Assembly (NCBI RefSeq): GCF_023078275.1 | Contig: NC_062993.1 | Coordinates: forward strand, 7,253,252 to 7,317,251 | From: Leguminivora glycinivorella | Lineage: Eukaryota; Arthropoda; Insecta; Lepidoptera; Tortricidae | Length of the DNA stretch: 64,000 bases | Direction of reading: 5' to 3' | Part shown: positions 33,363 through 44,341 of the stretch, piece after piece | How the letters are laid out: each line of letters starts with the position of its first letter | How positions within the stretch are numbered: the first letter of the stretch is position 1 | Translations under genes and position numbers: made by a program | The notes under the pieces: model-generated | What the model saw: the letters and a program-made list of their open reading frames with translations, nothing else | Told to the model about the DNA's origin: nothing | The model's database searches: none

Positions 33363-34500
33363 ATGTTGATAGTAATATTAATGACGACTACTTCAACAAG
33401 TGTCAATTGTAAAATGCCGCAAAATACTAGTTGCTCTATAGAAGACCATAATAATATGGTCCCCGATCCTTTACAACCCAGCAGCTCGGTACGCATGTTA
33501 CAATTTTTTTAATCTTCTTCAGTGAGGACAACTGAGTACGACGGCATATTTAATTGTTTATAAAGTTTGAGGATACCTGAAAAAAATGAATGCAAGAAGC
33601 CATTTTGTAAATCCAATAAAGATTCACTGCTTTCGGTCACGCATGTACGCTACGACCATTCTGCGACCGTTTGTTGACCGTTTGGTGACCGTTTGTCGAC
33701 TGTTTTTTACATAGAATATTACCCAGTCTTAATCCATATTTTAACAACTTTATTGGTTTTCTAGGAATTATTTTTATTATTTCAGTATAGTATATGCACC
33801 GAAGCACTAAAACTTCACCAATCAATACAGTTATGTTATATATGTACACAAACACCGAGTAGTCAATAATATTATTGCTGGTTAAACTGAGATAAATTGA
33901 TGGCGCGTTGATAAATTTAGACTTATTTTATGAAATCACTCGAGCAATTTAATTGGCCATGGTAATTAGCCCACATTATATTACAAATGAAAACAATATT
34001 TATCTTTAACAAATTCTTACGCCATTACATTTTAATGTCAAATGTTTTTATTTCTTTTTTACTTTGACGTCACTGACAGTCGCCATTTGAAAAGAATGAA
34101 ATAAACGAATGATTTTGGGAAAGTAGTCGCCAAACGGTAACAATGTGTGCACGCGCAGTGCACACTTCTGTCACTTCTGTGACCATTTGTGCCTGTTACC
34201 AATCGTCCCCATTTGGGTCGCCTCGACTAAACGTCGACCGTACTGCGACTAAGCATTGAGACGCGAAGACCTGTGTGGACACAAAATAGGACGATTTGCG
34301 TAGGAACGACGACCGATTATGGTTATATGGGTCAGTAAGCCTAACATAGTAGTATTCTTTTTTTAGCAGATAATCGAAGCCTTCTTAAGGCTCTTACTTC
34401 TTATTTTTCTTAACATACTACGTATTACACTGTACATTCAATATAAAGCACACTTTTAAAACAACCAATTAAAGCAAACAATCTCTCCATGAGACCGTTT
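33363..34500. other. Unassigned DNA with direct-repeat patches
   Basis: GACCGTTTG-type words repeat at 33655-33700, and complementary words occur at 34125-34260. I see no gene. Confidence 0.5.
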
Positions 34501-34511
34501 AAGCGAGCCAT

Positions 34512-34871
34512 TAGCTAAAAGTGGTTAAACTTAACTAGGGGTTGACCTAACACATCGGGTTCAAACTGGGGATTGGATCACCACCAATAGTGTTTGTGCT
34601 GCGTTTACACTAGCAATAGTGATTATGCTGTCTTTAGACTACTAGTTTTAAGGCTAATTGAGACCGTGCGAGACTTGTGTGACGTCATTATTCCAGTCGA
34701 TTCAGCCGGTCGAAATGCCACATTCCAATGAAATTCTCATTCAAGAGAATTTTAGTTACGAAAGTGCTTAAACTTAACTAGGGGTTGACCTAACACGTCG
34801 GGTTCAAAGTTCAAACTGAGGATTGGACCACCTCAATACGGACCACCAATAATACGTTTGTGCTGCGTTTA
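34512..34871. repeat. Direct repeat, about 105 bp, spaced 246 bp
   Basis: TTAAACTTAACTAGGGGTTG occurs at about 34525 and 34767, and both are followed by ACCTAACAC-TCGGGTTCAAA and GTTTGTGCTGCGTTTA. Confidence 0.85.
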
Positions 34872-35061
34872 TTTAGGATGCAGGAGGTCATGGGCAGCAT
34901 AAAATAACTTAAGATACTTATCTTTCTTTTTAGCCATGCTCATGCCATTCTTAAAATTATGCATAAAATATAACTCACAAACATTGACAAATCATAAAAA
35001 ACACAGTTGAACTAACAAACATTGTAATAACATAACCACAAAATTAAAATTTTGAAAAACG

Positions 35062-35272
35062 CCCGACCGCTACATAGTAGACCGATTTTCATGAAACATG
35101 GCTAAGAACACTCCCGACTAACTTTTAAACAAAAAAATGAAATCTAAATCGGTACATCAGTTCGGGAGCTACGATGCCACAGACAGACACACACACAGAC
35201 AGATAAACAGACAAACAGACAGACAGACACATCAAACTTATAACACCCCGTCGTTTTTGCGTCGGGGGTTAA
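35062..35272. repeat. Lepidopteran repeat with GACA microsatellite (inverted copy)
   Basis: Reverse-orientation copy of 31612-31856. It ends CGTCGTTTTTGCGTCGGGGG. Confidence 0.85.
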
Positions 35273-35594
35273 AAAATTTAACAATGGCAGATTTAGCGCT
35301 AATTTCAGTAATTACTTTGAAGTCATTGCCATTGATAACGTTTATTCACAAAAATGTTAAATACGATGATAAACGAACGCGCGGAATAATTAAAATTATA
35401 ATTAATGCAGTCATTATCGGTGCCGCAGCTACAGGATGAAATTAAATACATACATACTAAAAATTTCCTAATTATGTCAATATTTTTTGTAGAAAAATTT
35501 ATATTGCTTTGACAGGGACGATACTACGATAGTGCCACTATATAATTTCTACTCTTTTTTGCCAGATTGTCATAAAAAACTTGTAAAAATAGTA

Positions 35595-36120
35595 CTGTCC
35601 AGCGGTTCAAGCGAAGCACGAGCTGGTTGTGACCTATCGAAGCCTAATAGTCGTAGCGCACTCGATGCCGAGATACTGCGTGGTACTGGTATCTCAGGAG
35701 TAACAGGAAATAGTACATTACGATACGAGTGCGAAAAAAAGGAAAGCGAAACGAGTGGCGATAAATAAAAATACGACCGAAGGGAGTATTTTTAATCGAC
35801 ACGACACGACATAATTATAGTGAAGCACTCCCGCACTAGTGCGTAATAAAAAATACCATTTGTACTAACAAAGGAATTTTTATACCTTTTTACTATTGTT
35901 TTTCAACAGTTTACTTTTTATTATTTGTCTTTTTTTCGTCACGAGTCAACATTTGTTCTAAATATGTCGCATGATGATGAATAAAGCCACTTCAACTAAA
36001 TCACTGTCCAGCGGCGGTTCAAACGCAGCACAGGCCGGTCGTGACTGGTCGGAGCCTAATGAAGTCGTAGCTCGCTCGATGCCGAGATACTGCGTGGTAC
36101 CTCAGGTGTCGCGGGAAAGT
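35595..36120. repeat. Duplicated segment (about 110 bp) with a MITE family 2 relic
   Basis: CTGTCCAGCGGTTCAA (35597) and CTGTCCAGCGGCGGTTCAAA (36003) start two copies, both with TCGATGCCGAGATACTGCGTG. Between them, 35715-35815 is a MITE family 2 fragment (ACGATACGAGTGCGAAAAA). Open frames across them are short and unlike any family I know. Confidence 0.65.
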
Positions 36121-36702
36121 CTATTTTTAAATTTGTATTTTCTTTGTTGTGAATTTTTTTTCTGGTCTGTATTTCTGGTGTATGAGAAAATAGGTACTTC
36201 ATACGTACATAAAACAAGTAGGTACATGTAAATACATGGAGCCTAAGCTTGATATAAATTGTATAAAATTCAGTTCCCAGCGCGCTAAACTTCAGTGTGC
36301 TCAAAACGATTTCATGTTACAAATATGCAAGTTTGGAGAAATAAATTTTTTTAGTCAAACTTTAGATACTGAAAAATCAAAAGTTAAGTCACCAGCCAAG
36401 AGTAATCTTATCGTTATTGTACAAAAACCGAAGGAAAAATTGAGGAAGAAGGCCTAAAACCGTAGGCAAATGAAAACGGCCTAGAAGGTATATAATATTC
36501 TGTAAATGCTGAAATTCTATTGTACACTTCTATAACTGCTAATCTCTACCGTTATATTTAAATTTCACATTAAACAACATAATTTGAACAATGATCGAGT
36601 ACCGATTATCATTATCATATTTAATTCGACGCCTATACGTGAGTAATCACGCAGTCATTATAACTGTTCTATTCTTGTATTAAAGTCTTATGATCCTATA
36701 GG
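36121..36702. other. Unassigned DNA
   Basis: A 73-codon frame (36236-36457) has no motif and no splice context that I can support. Confidence 0.45.
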
Positions 36703-37605
36703 GATACCCCCATTTGCCAGAATTTCATTTGCCATAATTTTATTTGCCATCCTATTCAACAATCATAATTTTGTTTCTCATAACATCTTATGCCATAATC
36801 ATTGTTTACTATATTAATCTAGTGCCAGAAACTTTGTTTCCCATAAAGTCAGTTTCCATAATGTCATTTGTCAGAATCATCGAAATCCGTAATTACCACA
36901 TTCCATACCATCATTTGTCATACAAATTAGCGTCCAGAAAAGTCAATTTCCATAATGTACTTTGGCAGAATCGAAAACTACTATAATAGGTACTAGAAGG
37001 ACTAGAGAACTAGAGAATGAAACTGGTATCAGAAAGTAGGTTAGGTTAGGTTAGAACTGACCCCCTGGAAAATGAAACTGCTATCAGAAAGTAGGTTAGG
37101 TTAGGTTAGAACTGTGAACCTCTGGAAAAGGAAACTGCTTGAAAAGTAGGTTAGGTTAGGTTAGAACTGTGACCCCCCGGAAAATGAAAATACTATCAGA
37201 CAGTAGGTTAGGTTAGGTTAGAACTGCGACCCCCTGGAAAATGAAACTGCTATCAGAAAGTAGGTTAGGTTAGCTTAGAACTGTGACCCCTGGAAAATGA
37301 AACTGCTATCAGAAAGTAGGTTAGGTTAGGTAATAATATGGGCAACAATTAATATGGCAATAATTGCTTATGGCGTTTGAATATTCTATGAAACCATATT
37401 ATTGCACTTAATAATATGGCTAACAAATAGTATGGCATTGTATGATTATGGAAGGTAATATTCGGATAAACAACGAGTATGTCATATGATTTTTATGGTA
37501 AACAAATCATTCGGGCAAATGAAATTCAGGCAAGTTAGATTCGGGCAAATGAATATTATGTTAAATGACTGTCGGGCAAACAATAGACAACCATCCCGTC
37601 TGTAC
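36703..37605. mobile_element. Transposon-like block with ATTTGCCATAAT words and TTAGG minisatellite
   Basis: The left part repeats words such as CATTTGCCAGAATTTCATTT and TTTGCCATAA. The right part has the inverse (GGGCAAATGAAATTCAGGCA, CGGGCAAATGAA). Outer edges GGGATACCCCCATTTGCC and GGGCAAACAATAGACAACCATCCC are roughly inverted. The centre is a minisatellite. No transposase is seen. Confidence 0.6.
37022..37330. repeat. Minisatellite of 58-60 bp units carrying GTTAGGTTAGGTTAG
   Basis: Six units contain GTAGGTTAGGTTAGGTTAG, then AACTGTGACCCC, GGAAAATGAAACTGC and TATCAGAAA. The core is three repeats of the insect telomere word TTAGG. Units differ by a few bases. Confidence 0.9.
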
Positions 37606-37984
37606 ATACTGTCCCGATTTCGAATAAATAGTGGTTGGATATGAAATATATGAATGTACTGAAAGAATATGTGATTTTTGCTGAACCGTTTTGCATTGAT
37701 ATAAAGTTCAAAAAGGGAATGTTATGGTTTGTTTTACGGGCTTTGGCTTTACTGCGTTTTAAATAGAGGCAATATTAATTATGCCTAACAGTTAGAACAT
37801 TGTCAAAACGATTTCCTAATATGGGAATACTATAAAATACTGAGTAGTGACGTTACGGTCAATTCATTTACTTTATATCTCTTTGACTTATTAAATAGAA
37901 ATTATGTTTAAACGTAACTATGGTCCATATATTCTTCTAATTATGTGGTGCTTTATTTCGTGCACTGCATAAAATATTTTTCAC

Positions 37985-38330
37985 CACACCAACTGGTAAA
38001 GGCTTACTTTGCTATTCGAAAACAGCTTAGCAAAATTGCATTTTATCCACAAGAGTGCAAAGTAATTTTATACAAATTTTAACTTGATGTCTTGAGCTGG
38101 CTGGTAGAAATTACCTTTAGATGATGTTTTTGAATCATAAATATTGAATAAATTTATAGATTTGATTTAGTTTGATATTTTATAGTCAGTTTGTTCGTGT
38201 TAGTGTGGTGAAAAATTTTGTGTTTCACTCGGTGGCAAAGTTTGTTTAACCGCACGTGCCAATATTTGTGCCAAGGCACGAACTACTTTGCCCCCTTGTA
38301 AAACAAATAACCATTATTGTAAGTATAGGA
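37985..38330. repeat. Interspersed repeat, copy 1 (with ACTTTGCCCCCTTGTAAAAC edge)
   Basis: Reverse-complement relative of 61060-61440. Shared words include TTTTTCACCACACCAA and, in inverse, GATAAAATGCAAT and TCACTCGGTGGCAAAGTTT. The right edge resembles the insertion at 3771-4198. It ends about 40 bp before the first sulfotransferase exon found. Confidence 0.7.
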
Positions 38331-38367
38331 AACTAGCCTATTATTTTTTAACGCATTGTTTGATTAG

Positions 38368-38442
38368 ATCCGCTGTCCGCTGGTGGAGCTGTCATGCATC
38401 ATGGTGGCTGGACATTCGGAATGGCATGACGAGTCTGTAAAG
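38368..38442 (+). CDS. Sulfotransferase, exon A (25 codons)
   Basis: The first exon I can place of a cytosolic sulfotransferase (SULT). These enzymes move a sulfuryl group from PAPS to alcohols, phenols or amines. The acceptor is TTTGATTAG and the donor is AAG|GTAAGG. It encodes IRCPLVELSCIMVAGHSEWH and then DESVK, in phase 0 at both ends. It corresponds to the stretch that insect SULTs have between the PAPS loop and the catalytic histidine. Exons A to E join in phase to give 236 residues, against about 300-330 for the family. The missing part is the N-terminus with the TYPKSGTTW-type 5'-phosphosulfate loop. I searched for that motif by eye up to 8 kb upstream and did not find it, so it may lie further left, be outside the window, or be lost. 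Confidence 0.75.
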
Positions 38443-38497
38443 GTAAGGTTATTTGAAAAACAGTTAAATATGATAATTTGTAGTGTTCTATGCCTGG

Positions 38498-38764
38498 GTC
38501 CCATTTCTCAAAACTGAAAGTTACAAGTTACAAGCATGTTACAAGCGGAAGTCTCTTTCCGACTTGTCATATTAGACATTGACAACCATTTGTAAATTGT
38601 GTCGCTTAACTTCAAAACTGGGTAAATCCATTCTGCTGTAAGGTTGAATATCTTTCAGATCATATTGTATTTTTTATATATTCAACCTTAAAGCGGAATG
38701 GATTTACCCAGGTTTGAAGTTAAGCGACACAATTGTAACTTGTAGCTTCGAGGAATGGGGCCAT
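38498..38764. mobile_element. TIR/foldback MITE in the sulfotransferase intron
   Basis: Outer ends GGTCCCATTTCTCAAAACTG and, inverted, GGCCCCATTCCTCGAAGC. Inner arms of about 54 bp at 38599-38652 and 38678-38732 (TGTGTCGCTTAACTTCAAAA) are near-complements. Confidence 0.82.
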
Positions 38765-39236
38765 TTCTCGAAGCTGGTAGTTTCCGAAGTGAAGAATAAA
38801 ATATTATGGAATTTACATCATTTATATAACAAATTAAATAAAAATATAGCAAATAAAAAAAAAAATAGATCAATCTTTAGCTCGTACATTTATTAAAACT
38901 TGCCGTATTTTCTGCTTACTCGTACACAGAATGCATTATTTACATACTACTTCACAAGTGTATTTAATTTATTTTTATAGTTCTTATGAAAAACTGGTGA
39001 CAGTTCAACTAATATGATGAAATTGAGCTGATCTGATTACCTTATCAGCAGCGGCTGGTCCATACAAGCCGATTCCCACCGGCTTTCCTAAAATTGATTA
39101 CTAGTAAAGTACCTTACTGTTAAAGTAGGTTTTTTTTGTTCTGTGTTGCCTAGCAGAAATTTTCACCAGCCGCCGCTGTTGTATTTTTTATAGATTAAGT
39201 ATATTTTACATTTAAACAAACATAACTTTGGTGCAA

Positions 39237-39449
39237 CCCACCGCAAGCTAGTAAGCTGTGAGCTATCGGCTATAAAAACGAACAAAAGATAAGCTCCCCC
39301 GTGCAAATAAAAGAGACACGGCTATTTTGATAGCTCACCGCTGGGCGAGTAACTATAAACATCGCCGTGTCTCTTTTATTTACACGGGAGTGATTATCTT
39401 TTGTTCGTTTTTATAGCCGATAACTCACAGCTTACTAGCTCGCGGTGGG
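39237..39449. mobile_element. Foldback MITE, 213 bp, 41 bp before exon B
   Basis: Ends CCCACCGCAAGCTAGTAAGC and GCTTACTAGCTCGCGGTGGG, with arms of about 85 bp. It sits just upstream of the exon B acceptor, where it may contain or displace the branch point. Confidence 0.9.
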
Positions 39450-39490
39450 ACCAGTGCCTTACCTATATTATTTTTATTTCATTTTGGAAG

Positions 39491-39610
39491 GGAACATCGG
39501 TGGACCTAGTAAAGTACCGGCTAGCCAGACCTCGGTATATCCGCAGTCACCTCCCTTGGGACCTGCTACCCGTGGACATACAACGCGAAGATGGACAGGC
39601 CAAAGCCAAG
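39491..39610 (+). CDS. Sulfotransferase, exon B (40 codons, catalytic His)
   Basis: The acceptor follows a pyrimidine tract (TTATTTCATTTTGGAAG) and the donor is AAG|GTATAA. The exon is in phase 0 at both ends. It encodes GTSVDLVKYRLARPRYIRSH and then LPWDLLPVDIQREDGQAKAK. The SHLPWDLLP stretch matches the family motif (K/S)(T/S)HLP, in which the histidine acts as the catalytic base. The C-terminal KAK followed by VIY of exon C is the usual family sequence. A MITE ends 41 bp upstream. Whether the exon begins slightly earlier cannot be settled without a transcript. Confidence 0.88.
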
Positions 39611-39682
39611 GTATAATTTATTTATTTAGTCGTATGGCATAGATACATTCACAGGTATACAGGGTATCCAATTATACATACA

Positions 39683-39920
39683 TACATACAATCACGCCTG
39701 TATCCCATAAAGGGGTAGGCAGAGCACATGAAACTACTAAATCTTCAGGGCCACTCTTGGCAAATAAGGGGTTAAAAGAAAACTAAACTGTGGCATTGCA
39801 GTGACAGGTTGCCAGCCTCTCGCCTACACCACAATTTAACCCACATCCCACAGTCACCTCCTACCCTGTGTGGTGACGGGTTAAGAATTTCACCACCCCC
39901 TTTCTTCCCGTGGGTATCGT
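39683..39920. repeat. Lepidopteran repeat with CACGCCTGTATCCC motif, copy 2
   Basis: CATA-repeat start, then ATCCCATAAAGGGGTAGGCA. Matches 23745-24015, except that the last 65 bp are inverted between the copies. Confidence 0.8.
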
Positions 39921-39944
39921 AGAAGGTCCAATTATCCATTTTGA

Positions 39945-40092
39945 TATTATAAATGGGAAAGTGCAGTGTCTGTTTGTTTGTCCGTCTTTCACGGCAAAAC
40001 GGAGCGACAAATTGTCGTGATTTGGGTGGAGGGTGACATAGGCTACTCTTTGTCTCATTCTAACGCGAGCAAAGCCGAGGGAAAAAGCTAGT
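39945..40092. repeat. Lepidopteran repeat ending AAAAAGCTAGT
   Basis: Contains GTCCGTCTTTCACGGCAAAA and GCGAGCAAAGCCGAGGG before AAAAAGCTAGT. The end fits a Helitron-type 3' terminus. An inverted relative lies at 25690-25806. Confidence 0.7.
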
Positions 40093-40346
40093 ACAATATC
40101 ACAATAAATAAATACCTTGTTTACATATTATGTTTCAAATGATTGATAGGTGATAGCCCTCGTAACATACAATATAGGAAATTCCAAAGGACATCTTGCG
40201 TAAATCTGCAACGAAACTAAAATTCCCGGGGCAACTTTTTAAAAATGGAATATAGCGTTAAAGAACGAATTTTCAAAAATGGAACGCATCTCTTGCGAAG
40301 AACGTTTGCTTCGATTCTAAAGAGCGCTCCGACTGCAGACTACTTA

Positions 40347-40671
40347 GGCCCACTTGCACCAACCACTTAACCACAGTATAATAAAGAGTACTATTGTACA
40401 ATGGCCACTCCCGCTTCCCGCAAAAAGTGCCGCCCACCCGCTCCTGGTTACCTCACAGTTACCGCCTGTCAAAAACGCGAACAGTCAACCTGTTATATTT
40501 CACTCATAATAGGATAGTACGCGTTCATCTACACGAGCTTAGACTGTGCTAGGAACGCGCCTCTTTCATACATTTGATCGCCAGTGTCCGAGGTGTGACT
40601 TAACTCAGGGTTAGTGGGCTGTCATCTTTCAAATTCCATGTAACCCCCATTTTCGTTGGTGCAAGTGGCCC
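40347..40671. mobile_element. TIR MITE with GGCCCACTTGCACCAAC ends
   Basis: Left end GGCCCACTTGCACCAACCAC. The right end, inverted, is GGGCCACTTGCACCAACG. The internal word CAGTATAATAAAGAGTACTA and the following block recur, rearranged, at 41862-42010 next to exon C. Confidence 0.82.
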
Positions 40672-41138
40672 TAATGGCCGCTGTACAGAAGAATAATTGG
40701 TTTACTTTTAAAAATGGAACTTAGCTGTTGTGTTGTGAAGTAATAAAGTTCGCTCCGGCCTCAGTCAGCTGATGCCGTTATGACGGTTGGGTGAAGCGTG
40801 GCTTCCTCTTCCTAATGTTCGGTAACGCGTTTATGAAACAATTTGCGGCTGAGTTACGTTACCTACGTTTGTTTTGTGTAATTTCGAGGAATTAGACTGT
40901 TAGCTACTGGGGGCTGTGGTTTATGAAATTATAACTTTATGCTTATATTATACCGGCACGTAAATTACGTTCATATTTTAAAATGACGAGCTAAATTTTT
41001 CTGAGACTCTGTAGGTAAAGACACTCCAAACCACACTCCAAACTAAGTTGGCAGCTATTTTAACAGCCTTAATCGTGTTTTTAAGAAATTGTGATGCTTA
41101 TTACTTAGGACAGGTACATAATACGTTGGATTCACAAT

Positions 41139-41296
41139 AGAGGAGTGTCTTTTCAAAAGGACTTATTTCTATAAGTCAACAAGGTCTATTTCTCTAGGAA
41201 GACATAGATAAAAATAACCTCTGTTGACTTATAGAAATAAGTCCTATTTATTTATTTATTTATTTATTTATTTTAGTTTTGAAAAGACACTCCTCT
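41139..41296. mobile_element. Foldback MITE, AGAGGAGTGTCTTTTCAAAA ends
   Basis: Outer ends AGAGGAGTGTCTTTTCAAAA are perfect complements, and GGACTTATTTCTATAAGTCA is also mirrored. A TTTA microsatellite is on the right side. Confidence 0.9.
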
Positions 41297-41380
41297 GAAT
41301 AAAAGATAGAAAGCCAATTACAGGATCACACTTAAGCATCTATCAAACTATTAATAAGGCTTCATAGAACATTCTTTGAC

Positions 41381-41634
41381 GACCGGTTTGGCCTAGCGCG
41401 TAGTGACCCTGCCTGCTAAGCCGCGGTCCCGGGTTCGAATCCCGGTAAAGGCATTTATTTGTGTGATGAGCACAGATATTTGTTCCGGAGTCATGGATGT
41501 TTTCTATGTATATAAGTATTTATTCATCTATATAAGTATGTATATCGTTGCCTAGCACTCATAGTACAAGCTTTACTTAGTTTGAGACTGGGTTGATCTG
41601 TGTAAGGTGTCCCCCAATATTTATTTATTTATAT
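41381..41634 (+). mobile_element. tRNA-derived SINE, copy 1
   Basis: The head is tRNA-like, with an A-box-like GGCCTAGCGCGTAGTGACC and a perfect B box GGTTCGAATCCC. The body has GTGTGATGAGCACAGATATT and the tail TTTATTTATTT. A second full copy is at 61975-62239. It ends about 45 bp before exon C. The tRNA part is not a functional tRNA. Confidence 0.9.
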
Positions 41635-41679
41635 TCTTTGGGAATTTTTATCATTAGTCTATATTTTACGTGTCGCCAG

Positions 41680-41833
41680 GTGATCTACACATCACGCAAC
41701 CCTAAGGACATGGTGGTATCGTACTACCACTACTGCACACTGGTACACGGCTTGAAGGGGACCTTTGAGGAGTTCTGTGACCTTTTTATGCGCGACCGAG
41801 CGCCTTTCGGGCCTGTATGGAACCACATTCTTG
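41680..41833 (+). CDS. Sulfotransferase, exon C (51 codons plus one base)
   Basis: The acceptor is GTCGCCAG and the donor is CTTG|GTAAGA. The exon is phase 0 in and phase 1 out. It encodes VIYTSRNPKDMVVSYYHYCT, then LVHGLKGTFEEFCDLFMRD and APFGPVWNHILG. RNPKD-X3-SYYH is the family 3'-phosphate-binding motif, whose Arg and Ser hold the PAPS 3' phosphate. FEEFCDLFM and GPVWNHILG are usual family blocks. The next exon is 11.35 kb away because a long-terminal-repeat element fills the intron. Confidence 0.93.
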
Positions 41834-42109
41834 GTAAGACCATTGTGATTTCACTATAAGCGCAGTATAATAAAGACAAGTACACTCTCTGCTTTCCCCT
41901 GCCCACCCGCTATCGGTTACCTCGAAGATTTACCGCCTATCAAGAACGCGACCAGTCGACCTGTCATATCTCACTCATACAAGCATGCTACGCGTTCGCC
42001 TACACGAGGTGTGTGTGACTGACTACGAGAAAGGGAAAAGGAAAAGATACGGATAATACGGATATCCGGCAACGTCAAAGAACATTCGAGGCAAATTTCT
42101 CTTCCGCGT

Positions 42110-44341
42110 ATCATTTATGATAGGTATTTGGAATAATATGACTTTATATTTGAAAGCCATTATGTATGTAAAAATTACAAACTCATAGATAACAGAATAG
42201 ACAGACAAACTGCTGAGGGACAAGCTAATAAAAAACAAACATTTTTATTTTAAAACAAAATGAATTTACAATCTTGCATTATATTGTGAGCTATTTATTT
42301 TAATTTCCTCACAATATATTATTTACTACCAGTAGGTATACAAGGGACCAAAAATATATATAAAGTCATAAATGTATATGTCGAGTTTGTCATTTGTCAT
42401 AAATAAACATAGTTAATATAAATTCCTATAAGCCCTACTAATCCCAAATCAATAATTGAACATTATTAACTGTAAGCCTTCCTGAGCCTACCGTAGGACT
42501 CATACAATCCGTGTAAGAACGTCCTATAATATTTATTTATTTATTTATTTTTAAATTCACTCACACAGTTAAAGTCTAACATATTAAGTAACCAAATCCC
42601 GTGTTAAAAATGTATAATTGAACTTTCTAGAAAATGAATAAAGACTTGAAAAGGAGAAAACAATTTTAATTCTAATATTTCCTATACCAAACAAAATCCT
42701 AGCCCTAACAGCTAAACTAACCATCTACTCTACCGACATATTAGCAAACTAGCGATCCGGATCGCACATTTAATTTACTCGCGTGATTTTCCGAAAGTGC
42801 AATGGAAAATCTCTAGCTAAAGCTAACTAAGACGGGTAAAGAATAACCCTTAGACCTGACACCCTATTTCTTCACGTGGGCTGGTTCTCACACTAGGGAT
42901 TGGGACAGTAAGAAGTCAGCCAGACGGGTAAAGTAAAATAGGAAAGTTGGACAAGAACCTGGCAAATTTAAGAAGTTTAGATAACAACTCAAATCGTCCA
43001 GATTCCAGGAGCAAAATCCTGTCTTAATAAACGCAGGAAACTGCCAAGAGCTCACTTGGACTCTACTAAAATAACCCAAGAAATGTCCCTTGGTTGACTA
43101 GGGCTGTAGTTGAACACCGTTAGGTTACCCGCCCTATCCCTCCAAAGAACTGCAAAATATCAGACCAGTTCATCCTACTAAAATAATCTACCCCAATAAT
43201 TAATTACAAAAGTTATTAATTAACTAACAGAACTAAGTAATATATGAAATCCTTCAACAAAGATTATTCTAGCTTAAAATACCACTAAAGCAATCCAAGC
43301 TAAAATATTTCACACATTAAAACACAATTAACTCTTTTACTAATAAGAAACACTCACAGATCTAACAAAACTTTAAAAACTTTAGCAATACTATTGTTCT
43401 ACAACTCTAAACTCTACTAGTACACTTTATAATACTAGCAGTGATCGAGCTCCAAAACAATAACAATTAAGACACTTAAATTTACACCAATTAAACACTG
43501 AAATATACGCTTATTAACAAAATACTCTATATTATTCTCCAACCCAAACTATACCAGTATCATGAAATACTAGCAAAATCTAGGCTAGGGTATAATATAG
43601 GTAATCTAGACACCCAAATAAACCTAAATAGAACCAGTCTGACGGTCGAGCAGAAGGCTCTCTCATCCCCGAATCCCAATGAAAGAATCCAATGCAATCC
43701 CATTTCGAACATCCCTTCCAAGATTTTGAAATCCCCACTAGCTCCCACTTCCTCACTCCTGATTGGTATTTCTTAACCAACGCTGAAATTCATAATTTCA
43801 TACAATATTTAAATAAAACATGTTTTATTTCCTGATCAGAATAAGGTCCAATTTGATCTACTCATAGGGTGTGGCCGAACTAAGTTTTTTTCCACATGTT
43901 TGGACACAGGATTGGCTCACTAGACTTTTTTCCATTTGCACATGCTTTAAAAATTGTCTCAATCAACGCTCTTTGTAATATGGTTCAATATGGCTTAAAT
44001 TTGTTTTATTGGCTAGTAACATTTAATTGTACAGTTTGAAATTTGACACAACTTCTTGTAGATTTGAATTTGACCAGGCAACATTTCTTAAAACCCCTAC
44101 TGCAAAACCTTTATGACTTTGAAACAAGGTTCAAATTGAGCTACAAATAAGCATCTAAATATTTTGGTTCACTATAAATCTCCAAGCTCTCCATCTCGTA
44201 TTTCTAAAATATGATCTACTTGAGACAAACAAAATTTTAATTATCGTGAGACCGAAACAGAACTTTAATCAACTAAACAAAAAATATAATTATTATGCTT
44301 GCATATGATGAAACATGGAAGTAAGTTTCTGACATGTTACA
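42110..44341 (-). repeat. 2232-bp terminal direct repeat, left copy
   Basis: It holds a 5'-truncated SINE tail (about 42465-42548). It has the same length as the right copy, with no indel seen. The base at 42775 is C where the right copy has T. Confidence 0.95.

Noticed and set aside
37022..37330. A true telomere or chromosome end
   Set aside because: The TTAGG words occur three at a time within a longer unit and are surrounded by transposon-like and genic DNA on both sides.
41385..41455. A tRNA gene
   Set aside because: The B box is perfect, but the sequence continues into a SINE body found also at 61975, and the acceptor stem does not close convincingly.
43560..43780. Small minus-strand frames repeated at 51081-51301
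   Set aside because: They recur only because the 2232-bp repeat is duplicated, and they have no motifs.
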